A DNA stretch of 64,000 nt from Magnaporthiopsis rhizophila (lineage: Eukaryota; Ascomycota; Sordariomycetes; Magnaporthales; Magnaporthaceae): assembly GCA_003049465.1 (NCBI GenBank), contig PYSS01000066.1, positions 154,815 through 218,814 on the forward strand. The letters run 5' to 3'. Positions 35,805 through 46,000 of this stretch are shown one piece after another (positions within the stretch are counted from its first letter, which is position 1; every line of letters starts with the position of its first letter). The notes below the pieces were generated by a model. The model was not told the origin of the DNA. It saw only the letters and a list, made by a program, of their open reading frames with translations, and searched no databases. The position numbers and the translations under genes were made by a program.

Positions 35805-36709
35805 ACCGGCAGAACGCCCTCGTGGGCCATCGCCGAGCTCTTCCGCACTGTGGAGCGTGAGCATGGAGCCCACCGCCGGATCCTCGCATTCTCAATCTCG
35901 CACGGCTACAGGTTAGTGCGACGGGCACTACTCGTGCGGGCTAAAGTACCCCGTAATATTCGGGGGAAACATCAAGTACCCGATCCATCGATTTCACAGC
36001 GCTCGACGGTAAGGAAATAAAATAATGAAGAAGATGGTAATGAAGTCGGCGGTGCATAGCAACTGTGGCGCTTAAAAGCTAAGGACCGCCAAACGTAGGG
36101 CCACGGAGAGGTGGGGTACTTTGCGTCTAATGTATCCATGCCTTGAGGAACGAAAGGCTTTTAAAAGACAGGCGCGCGAGGGAAAAAAAGGGGCTGCCAA
36201 AACCACCAAGAAAATTTACGCGACTTTTCGCTCTCCTCCAATTAAACGTCGCGCTCTAAAGCACGAAGGACTGGAGGCTGCTCGGCAGGCCGCTTCGTGA
36301 CTTTCCATGATACCCTGGACTCCAACCTCTCCTTTGTAGCGACCATGTTGTCGGGCACCTTATTGCTTATAGGAGGAGAGACCGGTCTGGTAAGCGGCGC
36401 CAAAGGAATCCCGGAGGAGCTGTTCTGGTGTTTTTCTGTAGAGAAACAAGGCAGATAGATGCAGACCAGGGAAATGCGCAGGGGTTTATCTGACGTGCTG
36501 ACAAACAGCCAATCACGGACGAGGACGGTTCCGATGCGGCTGAGCGTCGGGCACCTATCCGGCCGAACGTCGGGCTGAAAGGGGATTTCCCTCTCCCCCC
36601 TCCTCAGGACTCGAATTGATTCCTTAGCGAACATACGCGGTTGCACGTCAGTTTGCCTCCGCTAGACGCCAGTGCCTCCCTATCAACTGGCCTACACCTT
36701 CCGCACACT
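35805..36709. other. Gene-free stretch upstream of the HET gene
   Basis: No gene seen; should include the promoter and 5' UTR of the HET gene. Confidence 0.4.
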
Positions 36710-38109
36710 ATGTCTCCATACACGCCTTTGCCGAAGGGCAGTGTGCGATTGCTCCGGCTTCTGCCTCATCAAGACGAGAATTCCCGCATTGAATGTCGAG
36801 TCATTACCTGCTCTATGTTGGACTCAGGAAGAACCCATCCCTACGAGGCCCTATCGTACGTATGGGGATCTGAGAAAAACAAACTGTCTATCTATATAGA
36901 CGGTGTTGAGCAGTCTGTCCGGGCAAACCTTCACCATGCACTTTCGCATCTTCGAGATTGCTTTGTGGAGAGGGTCCTATGGATAGATGCTATCTGCATC
37001 AACCAAGACGACAACGAGGAAAAAGGGCAGCAGGTTCAGTCTATGGCAAAGATCTATGCCAAAGCAAGTCGAGCAATAGTGTGGCTTGTAGACGCCCCGG
37101 ACAACGGAGATCAAGCGGACAATGGCAATCCAGCGGCCGACGGCTATCAAGCGGACGGCGGAGATCAAGCCCTTGAAGCAATTCGCGCTGCCGCTGCTAC
37201 TGCTGCTGAAGAGCAGCGCGTGGGTTCTCCGATTGACGAACGGAGCCAGCAAGCGATCCTCACTCTGCTTGGACGTGAATGGTTCCAGCGCATCTGGGTA
37301 AGTGCTAAACGGTTAACAATATGGCAAAGTCGCTATTAACAGAGTTGATGCAGGTCCTTCAGGAAGTTGCTGCAGCTCGACATATCCTGATCAAGTCCGG
37401 TTCCACAGAAATCGACGGATATGCGTTTTGCGAAGGCTTAAGCGTGCTCAAGCCGTTTGAAACGCGTCCAGACCTGCAGGCCCTAATTCCTCCAATAGCC
37501 TACCTCATAAAAGGCGCAGTCTTCCGGCGGCGGCACGACACCAGTCGGCATGACAGAGACGGCACTAGTCGGCCGGACGGGTTTTCCTTAAATATCCGCC
37601 CTTTAAATGAGCTGGTGGATATGTACCACACTCGCCAGGCTACCATCCCTCTCGACAAAGTTTATGCCTTGCTTGGCATGAGCTCAGATGATCCTAGGAT
37701 CAAAGTCAACTACGAATCCTCGTGGAAAGACCTTTTTCGCGAACTTGTCAATTTCAGCCTTTCCAATGCGGTGTCTGTCAGCACATGGGACGCCAAGGAG
37801 GTAGCAGTGGTAGAAGCCAATGGCTACGTTCTTGGGGAAGTGTCCTCCGCCGGAGATGATGTGGAAATCACTTGGAAGACTGCACCCAGCCATCCCGATA
37901 CGGGGGTGGAACCCAGATCTCGGTTCGCCTTCCAGGCTTCAGCAAAGGCCATCAAAAAAGGCGATATTGTCTGCCTTCTGCAAGGAGCATCAAGGTCGAC
38001 AATCATCAGGCCGTGCGACGGTTTTTCAACCATTATCAGGATTGCGGGTCCCCCTACTGACCGTTTGCCAAAATGGTCACATTCAATAACGACCTTTCCT
38101 ACCGATTTA

Positions 38110-38152
38110 AGTCAATGCACCCCAAGTCGGCCACCCCCCATGACGGCCACCT
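38110..38152 (+). repeat. Pogo-like TIR, left
   Basis: 43 bp, starting AGTCAATGCACCCC; inverted partner at 40143-40185. Confidence 0.9.
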
Positions 38153-38211
38153 GGCCAAGGCCCACTGCACCACCAACCCCGGTATATTCAACTGCAAATA
38201 TCTACCTCTAT

Positions 38212-40040
38212 TCAACCAACCATAATGCAAAAGTGTACTGATTCCTGATCAGAATTTTCCGCGCTTTCAGACGCACTTTCATCCACCTTTATAACTTCAC
38301 CCCTTGTCTCTGCAACTCGGCGTATATCCACAAAGGCCTGGTTGGGGTCCGGCACAACCCTCTTCCTTTTACGAGGGCGTTGCGCCTCCAATTCGGCCTT
38401 TAACTGCTTGATTTTTTGCTGGGCCGTAGCCAATTCGAATTTATGCACTCCGTACCCTTTTTGAACCTTTCGGAAAAAAAGCCGCGCCGTGGGACTTTGC
38501 GGGGTCCGGCCCTGGAAAGTGCTGATTTGGGTAGCTAGGTCTCGGTTTTTTCACCAGGATAATAAGCATAGATTTTGTTTAATGTTAAAGTATTTAAATC
38601 TATATGTGTTAAAGCACCAAATCCGGTAGACCTCTTGTATTGAATATTTAAGAGGATTTGGTTTAATTATAAAAAGGGACACCTTAACCAAATACATAAA
38701 AAATGGTAAAGTGTTTCACAATTTCTTATGTAAATATTCTACTAATACTTTACCTGAGGATGGCTTCGTTTGGGAATCTTCCAGCCAATTTGGGACAGCC
38801 GGAAAAGGACCTTTGAACGTTTTTTGGCCCTATTATCCTCAGCGGATTGTTGAATTGCGGATCGCCGGCTGTCTCGGTTGGAATTTTCAAGCAAAAGCCG
38901 GTTCATAAGCGGCTTTTGCGGATTGCGTGGCCAAAGGCCTGTTGCCCGCCACCCTGACGCAATTATATAAGGGGTAAAAGCTTTGGTGCGTGCGTAGGCA
39001 TAGGCCGTTAAAAATTGACGCTTTCCTACCATTGTAAAGCAGGTAAATAAAGTTTGGGACCCTAATTTTTGGCGGTAAGCGTGTTTGAAAAGGCTAAAAA
39101 CGGATAAATCCAAAGGTTGCAAAACGTGGGAGGTATAGGCAGGTAAATATAATAGATAAACGTTATTTTGCAGGCAAAGAAACATAAATTTTTTGGTTAT
39201 GTAGGATCCATAGCCATCCAGTATCAAAAAACGTGATATAGAGGCAGGGGGTTGGGTGCCCGGGAGGAAAACTTTTTGCAACCACTCGACTCCAGTACTA
39301 TTAGTAATCCACCCGTTATTTGTTACAGTAAATTTCCAGCCTCCAAAAAAACCTAAATCCTCCGGAAACCACTGCTCCTGCACGCTTTTCCCCTTAAATA
39401 TAATAAGCGGAAAAAGGGCGACCCCTGTGGCCGAAATGCACTCGATAAAAAAGGTCCAAGTGCGGGTTCCGGGCTTTTTTTTATATAAAGGCCGGGCCTT
39501 TGCAAGGCCTAAAACAAGCCCGTTACCCGTCTTACCCTCTTGCAGGCCCCCCTCGTCAGCATTGTACGTATTTTCCGGCTTTATTTGGGCCACCCCGGGG
39601 ATCTGCAGGCGTGCCCACCACTTTTTTATTATAGTAGTAGTAACGCCTTTAACGCGTGCAAGTTCCATGCGCCGCGTTCTTCCGGTACGGATCTCCGGAT
39701 ATCGGTTTAAAAAGCCACGAATCCAGTGCTTCCCGAGGGGCTGGGAGGCACCCCTTTGCCAAAGGATCTTTTGCGCAAAAAACCGGACTTTTGCGTGCAT
39801 TGGCGGGAGCCCTAGAGAGGCCTATAACAAAATCCAGTCGGCTAGGCGCTTCTCCTGCTCCGGAGGTATCCGTTGATTTTTTTCTTTAGCCTGTCGGATG
39901 GGTAAGGATCCCGTTAAACGCCGGCGTAGGGTGGTCCTTGGTATGCCCCAAAGTCGGGCGGCCCTCGAGATAGGGACCTTGGCCTGCACGGCCTCGACGG
40001 CCCGTTCGACGTCTTCTTCGGTGTACTGTTTCTCTGGCAT
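38212..40040 (-). pseudogene. Pogo/Fot1-like transposase, broken
   Basis: Reads from 40040 leftwards. The N terminus MPEKQYTEEDVERAVEAV...ISRAARLWGIPRTTLRRRL is a Psq-type helix-turn-helix. A CENPB-type DNA-binding segment (KHWIRGFLNRYPEIRTGRTRRMELAR) and a DDE-1 catalytic core (NADEGGLQEGK, FLILDGYGSYITKKF, LPAYTSHVLQPLDLSVFSLFK) follow. The C-terminal tail resumes near 38556 and runs to 38212. It has one in-frame TAG at 39822-39824, where CAG is likely ancestral, and a roughly 170-bp AT-rich insertion at about 38584-38754 that shifts the frame. The catalytic aspartates appear present, but the protein cannot be made whole, so the element is non-autonomous now. Confidence 0.85.
38584..38754. 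mobile_element. AT-rich insertion inside the transposase, possible MITE
   Basis: An AT-rich block interrupts the transposase frame. Its ends carry short inverted repeats (GTTAAAGTATT at the left, AATACTTTACC at the right), compatible with a miniature inverted-repeat element. No clear target duplication was found, so the exact borders are uncertain. Confidence 0.45.
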
Positions 40041-40142
40041 ATAGGTATTGGATTGCAGTAAAAAGTATAGAAAACGGATCAGAATTGCGAGATTTGTGGC
40101 CAGTTGAAGACGTGGCCAGATCTGAGGCAGTGGGCCCGTTTG

Positions 40143-40185
40143 AGGTGGCCGTCATGGGGGGTGGCCGACTTGGGGTGCACTGACT
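40143..40185 (-). repeat. Pogo-like TIR, right
   Basis: 43 bp on the minus strand, starting AGTCAGTGCACCCC; inverted partner at 38110-38152. Confidence 0.9.
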
Positions 40186-40829
40186 TATTGCTTGTTTGGG
40201 ACTGGGACGAATCTCGAAGAAAATCGCAAGCCGGAGAAAGCTATGAGTACTTCGTGAGCAGTCGAGGAGTTCCTCAATGTCCTAGGACCGGGTGCCGGTG
40301 CCAAGGTCATCTAGTCAAAGCTGCCAGATTATGGAATTTCGGTATGCTACTGAACGGAATGGAACGATATGAAGAGGCAGTAAAGTCTTTCCGAAAGGCC
40401 ATGGGGTTTTATAGGACTGGGGCAGCATTGAGAAGTTTGAACAACACATCTCCTGGGCACGGGCCTTGGAGAGAGGCGGATAAGAAGGTGCTGGGGATAA
40501 TGGATAGCCCCTTTTTCAAAGACGAAGGCGCCGCTATGGAGGCAAAGTATACAGAGCACGGCCGGACGCCGTTGTCGTGGGCCGCCGAAAACGGGCACGA
40601 GGCCGTCATCGAGCTGCTGCTCGCCACAGGCAAAGTCGACGTTAACGCGGAAGATGACCGCGGGCGGACGCCGCTATCGTGGGAGGCTGAGAACGGGCAC
40701 GAGGCCATCGTCAAGCTGCTGCTCGCCACAGGCAAAGTCGACGCCGGCGCGAAGGATAAATACGGGCGGACGCCGCTGTCGTGGGCCGCGGGGAGCGGGC
40801 ACGCCGCTATTGCGAAACTTCTCGAATAA

Positions 40830-43800
40830 CGACTTTACTGCCTCCCTGCCACGCGCCGCCCGCCGCCTGCCCTTACTTATATACCTTGGGCGTGGCAAAT
40901 AGAAGGCCCAAGAATGTAAAAGAATGTTATTAAGCCAATTCTTGTTAAGTAGTGCACCGCGTCGTAAACGCCGGCCCTTAGACGATCGCCGCTGTGATTA
41001 TGGGATTGGACGTTAACCTTCATTCCAGGCCATCGGCCGCGGATCTTTTTGCTGCTCTCGTTCGTGCGCGGGTGGCTGCGGGTACATGGAATGGAATCCG
41101 GAGGAATCCGGCATATCCGGAGGAGAGGAATAGTCGGCCCTCGCTGCCTCTATTGGGCCCCTAACTTGGGGCTGGAAATCCTCCTTAGCTTGGCCTTCCA
41201 AGGAGGTGGAAAGTCCGTTTCGTGGTTTTGGCCTTACAGTGGATCTTGCAAGTCTCGAGCGGGGACGCGTTCGTGTCGCCCTTATACCTAGCCGGCGCGT
41301 CGCGTGCCCGCCCTTGGTTGGCACCGCTATTTGACCGGCGCCACCCCGGTACATAGCTCAATTAGGTACATAGACCAGGCAGGCACGTTCTGAGGTCGAG
41401 TACCTGCGATTCGCCAGGTGCGGGTGCTGGTCGAGAGTGGCCTCCACCAATGGCCCCTTTTGTCACGGTTCGGCAGGAGCCTCCACCCACTTGCTACCAA
41501 AAGGACGACTAAGCCAAAGTCGTGACTTTGGCTCAATTGGAGGCTCAGGTACCCAATGTGAGGCTAGGCTGCACAGAGGGCACGCCACGCCATAGCACCA
41601 GGAAGGACCCCAACCTCCCGTCCTTCAGGTCATGGCTCCACGGGAAGGACGCGAATCGGAGGATGCGCCAGTACGGTGCAAAGGGCCAAAAGAAAGTTGT
41701 TATCACCAGGCGAATTCCCAAAGCGATTGCGCTGGAGACCATTTACGGCAGGCGGTGAACGGCTCCCGGGTACGTTGTGCAGTGGAGGGGTATTCCGCCG
41801 CCAACACAACGGTCGAGACAGGGAAAAAGCTCCCAAAGATCACACCCGACGAGCGCCAGGTCGCTACCGGCAACAACTCCCACGCATCTTCCCGCGCGGC
41901 CTCACCTTTGGCCGCTGTTCGGCCAGCTACTCGCGCTTAATTGACACTGCGGGACGGGACCCTAAGCAAACCTCAGAAGCGCACGCACCATAAGCAGGGA
42001 CGCCGTGCCCCAGGAAACTATCGGCTCAACAGCATTCAGACAAGCACTGCTTGTTAGGGATCACCCTCACAAGGGAGACAGGGCTGCGATAGAGCGAAGG
42101 TTGATTTGACTATCTAGAAGTGACGAGTAGAAGGAGGGGATCGGTGCGTTGCACCAGGGCCCTCGTGCAGGGTTTTCATGCAGGCGGCCGCGCACGGGCC
42201 ACAAGCATGGAGCCTCAGCCACCGTGGCTCAGCGACTCCGTGGCTCAGCGACTCTCCAGGCGCCACGCCACCACACTGCTCAGAAGTCGATACAACGCGC
42301 CTCCGCGCCTTCGAAACGCTGATAAACCAACATTCGTTCCACAGGACGTGGCTCATTACACTACCAGGCTTACTCCGCCTGGGGCTTCAGCGGACCCTAC
42401 CACCCGACCAATCCGCACGGAACCCTCGTGCCCAGACCGCGGACGAACGGCTCAGCCGAAGCTCAATGGTACGCACTACACCATCTCCCCCTGCATCCCC
42501 TGGGAGCCGCCTCGAGTATGGACTTCGGCACCGACGCCACTCCACGACCCCTTTCAACACCATCAGCTCCCGACGACAGACGAGGTTATAGCTTCAATCC
42601 GCTACTGGAACCGTTGTTACAACGCTCGCGTGGCGGGGATACGGAGGCGGCGAGGGGCTTTAGCAGAGGGTGGTCAAATGACAAGGAAATCCAACTGCTG
42701 CCTAATAAAAGCAACTTGTAGGCTAGGTGGTCTAGGGGTGCATCGTGAGGGCATGAGTAGGATTCGGGGATGACGGGACACATCGAGCGAGAGGAACTGC
42801 TGGACGACAAAGTCGAAGCCCAAGGCGACCGGCATGGCGAGGGACGGTCAAGAGCACGAGCGGCATCTTCCAGGTGCGCAGGGCGGCAAAGGAACCCGCG
42901 GGCCCGCGGCTGGCCTGGTCTATGGCGGAACTCGCTCAGAGGCCTCAGTGAGAACGGCGGTCCGGAGCTCGACGCGCCCCGAGCGAACCGGGACTACTTG
43001 AGCTAGGCCATGCAGAGGCCCACGGTCGAGAGCATCACCCCCTTGCTAACGGTGGCAGCAGGGCCACCACGGCATTGAGGGTGAGCGGCCCGCCGGCGGC
43101 AAAACGTCCCGATGGCAGCCAAACTGGCCTCACATCAGTGCAGAAACAAATACCATGTCAAACGTGCATCCCATTCGTCACTTCCTAATTTCCTTTGTTC
43201 CTACAAGTACAAAACTAACCCACCACGTAGCAAGAGTTAAAAAAACAAACCTTGTCGGGCGCGTAGGCATTACGTGAGGTACAAAAGCCTGGCCCGAGCG
43301 TTTTAGGATAGATTTTCCACCTTGCACCGCTCAGGTGCAGGACGATGTTCCCGTGCAACGCCCACAAACTAAAGAAAAAAAAAAGGCGCCAACCGAATTG
43401 GTGGGCTTCCAAAACGGACCTTGAAATGACCGTTAAATTTAAGCAGGTAAATGCTAACATATACGACCGTACATTCCGCGCCCTTTCAGTTTTGGGGAAG
43501 ATTGTGAATTCCCTAGCAAAAAAGAAAAGCTCCCACAAACTATGTGCAATCGCCGGGAAGGAGACGGCGCATTGGTAGGGAGGAATTCGACGTGAGACTC
43601 CATTTTAGCTTGACGCACCAAATGGCTGGATGAGAAGACAGGCGAGAGGCGGGGCAGGTCAGCACGTGACGGGCAGCCGGCGGGAATTTGCCTTGGGCAA
43701 TCTCTGCAAGGCGTCTCGGTTTGAGGTCGCGGCTGACTAACAAAGACAGGGTGGTGCAGTCACAGTAGGTGGCTGGGCGCAATCGCAATCGCGATTTCCT

Positions 43801-44033
43801 TCGGTCGCTTCCGACCTTCCTCCCCGTCGCAGCAGCATCCTATCCGCCATGGCAGATCGATCCCGATCAGATCCGCGACTCGTTCAATTCGATTTGTGAA
43901 GAGAAGAAGGCGCCATGAACTCCGCTCGCGCTAGGTCAACTTGACCAAGGCATGACAATCCAGCTTCGTCGAATGTGCTCCTCTAACTGCTAATAGGAAA
44001 AAGCCAAACTGAGAAAGGGAGCAGCGTGGGCAC
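40830..44033. other. Transposon-relic-rich stretch without a supportable gene
   Basis: Reading frames on both strands (for example 41.0-41.4, 41.5-42.0 and 42.1-42.8 kb) show no domain I can name. Simple-sequence AAG/AAA runs occur near 43370. This is probably decayed mobile DNA plus the 3' flank of noxA. Confidence 0.4.
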
Positions 44034-46000
44034 CTAAAAGTGCTCCTTCCAAAAGCGGAAGTCCACGTCGCCCACAGCGGCGGACTCGCACGCCTTCTTG
44101 ATATCGCGGGCTGGAGATGTGAAAATGCAACGTCAGTGAAGAGAAGCATAATAAATGGACGGGGAAATGGTTTGGGCCTCTTGCCTGCTGCGGAGGGACC
44201 GCAGAAATACACTCCGACCGTGGCCTTCATGCTGCCTTCGAGGCCCGTCAGGTAGGACCGGTCCAGGATGCCGTCGCGCATCGCGGCGAAAAGCCTGCGG
44301 AAGTTAGGGCGGCCGAAGTTGGTGAGGGCCTTGAGCTCGGTCAGAGGATCGACGCTGGAGCCGACCGAGTTGAGGACGATGTTTTGCGTCGTGTCCATGT
44401 CGAGCTTCTGTGTCAGGTAGGTGTGGATTTTGAGAAATTCGACGCCGTTGCTACCTGGCAGGCGGGCGGCCTCGGTCGACTGCTGCTCGAGCGAGGAGAG
44501 TAGCGTTTGAAACCATTCGAACGAGCTCGTATCTTTGCAAATCCAGAAAAATTCGACACGGCGGAGGCGGGTCGGTGGGTTCGGGCCGTTGCGTAAATGC
44601 CAAATGTTTTTAAGAATCGAGGCCCAGGGCGTTACCCCAATACCTGTGCCGATTAAAACGGCGATTTCGTTGTCGAATACGTCCTCTGCGGGAGCACCAT
44701 AAGGACCATCGATACGAAGGGTGGGCATCTGCTGGCCGTTCTGGAGCGCGACCTCGTACATGCCCATAGGGTCCACGTCTTCGTACAGCTTAGCTTGGGC
44801 AGCTCCGGCACCAATGGCGTTACCGAGGGCTTTGGTAAAATCGCCGATTTGTTTAACGTGTACCGAAACGTAAGGGTCGTACGGGCAGGAGGTGATGGTG
44901 AAAGGGTGCCACTGGTATTTGGATACGGACGGAACCTGTAGGAATAGCCATTGGCCAGCTTTATAACGAAAGGAGGGTTTCGAAAACTGGATTTCAACAA
45001 CGTCTATAGCTGATAATTAGCCCTAATAACTTAAATGTGTTACTGAAAGATAGTCAACTTACCGTATGGATGGCGGACGACACGGGTGATTTTTGTCTCA
45101 CGGCGGGCACGGATCTCGCGGTACAAACGCTCGATAAAATAAAAGCCGCCCGTCCAAAGCTCCCAACGCCAACCTTGGTATCCGATGCAGTGGTCCCAAA
45201 AGTCGCCGGCGAACGGAGAAACGGGCTGGACAGTGTCACGTATAAAGCAGCCCACAGTGTGCGTGTACAGACCCAGCATAAACGGAATGAAAAGATGGTG
45301 GGTATACCAGAAGGTTTCGAACGACTGCTGTCGGATGCGATGGTGCGCAGTCGTATATATAAGCAGCATGCATAACAGCATCATGTGGCCGGTTACACCA
45401 CCAGGCTGCGTATAGTGAATCTGAACAGCAGTTTGGGGACGGACTTGGAGCCTTTCGATGTTGAAAAAGCTGTTGTGAAAATTTAAAGTTAGTATTTTTA
45501 GCGCTTCGAGCGAGCCGGGAACCAACACCACAAAATGAACTTACTTGATGTAGTGACCAGCGGTGTGGATGGCGCTAAAAAGCAGCATGGCATAGGCGAC
45601 TTGACGGTGGAACCAGATATTTTCATCCAGAGGAAGGAACCTGATTTTGGGTCGAATCCACCTCATCATTGTCCGGCAAACGGGCAGCAGGATTATCATT
45701 CCGTCGAACGAAAGAACCAACCCGGCACCTCGGGAAATCCATACAGAAAAGGTCAGGGCGGTGTTCAAAGGCGCGAGACGGGAGTCTGAGACCTGCTTCC
45801 ACCTGAAATCGCGGAACAGCCCTGGTTAGCCATCATTTCCAGACTTTGTCCCGGAAAAGCGTTGGTCGAAATCAAGGGTCCCCACCAGGAGCTACTTACC
45901 ATCCATAAGCGAAAATGGCCCAATGAGCACCCCAGAAGATTATATTGAAAGCGAGCTTTTGCGGGGTGAATTGCTTCCCCAGTGTCTCCAAAAAGCCCAT
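44034..46000 (-). CDS. noxA: NADPH oxidase NoxA, 553 aa
   Basis: Five minus-strand exons: 46000-45900, 45802-45545, 45469-45063, 45003-44185 and 44110-44034. Introns are 97, 75, 59 and 74 bp. The last has a GC donor (GCAAGA) and still rebuilds CGPSAA|ARDIKKACE. The protein is full length for fungal NoxA (Nox1). It has a ferric-reductase membrane domain with haem-ligand histidines (LWFHRQVAYAML-like, AIHTAGHYI, TAHHRIRQ, FWYTHHLFIPF), the FAD motif WHPFTITSC, NADPH motifs RIDGPYGAP and GTGIGVTPW, and the end FRFWKEHF. The segment FWDHCIGYQGWRWELW and the absence of the longer NoxB loop favour NoxA over NoxB. It transfers electrons from NADPH to oxygen to make superoxide, and acts with NoxR and Rac in fruiting-body development and hyphal fusion. 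It is intact although embedded in a transposon-rich zone. Confidence 0.9.

Larger units (their letters stand above)
38110..40185 (-). mobile_element. Pogo/Fot1-like DNA transposon, 2076 bp
   Basis: Bounded by 43-bp terminal inverted repeats (38110-38152 and 40143-40185, starting AGTCARTGCACCCC, one mismatch). It is flanked by TA target duplications (38108-38109 and 40186-40187), as in the Tc1/mariner superfamily. It holds a transposase on the minus strand that is damaged twice. The left TIR carries the single mismatch (G to A). Confidence 0.9.
36710..40829 (+). pseudogene. HET-domain/ankyrin protein gene split by a pogo-like transposon
   Basis: Coding segments 36710-37297, 37354-38109 and 40188-40829. 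The first two are joined by a 56-bp GT-AG intron giving REWFQRIW|VLQEVA. The N-terminal HET domain shows YEALSYVWG, LWIDAICINQDDNEEKGQQV and IPLDKVYALLGM. The transposon sits between codons at a TA. Both sides are in one frame if it and one copy of the TA are left out, when 661 residues would be coded. The far side holds a WDW segment, a TPR-like helix pair and three near-identical ankyrin repeats (GRTPLSWAAENGHEA). HET proteins trigger heterokaryon-incompatibility cell death. In the present state translation would run into the transposon and stop at 38239-38241, giving a HET-only protein without ankyrins. Whether that short form acts is unknown. Confidence 0.8.

Noticed and set aside
41320..41410. 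tRNA-like A-box sequence (TAGCTCAATTAGG)
   Set aside because: No acceptor stem, and no B box at the right distance.
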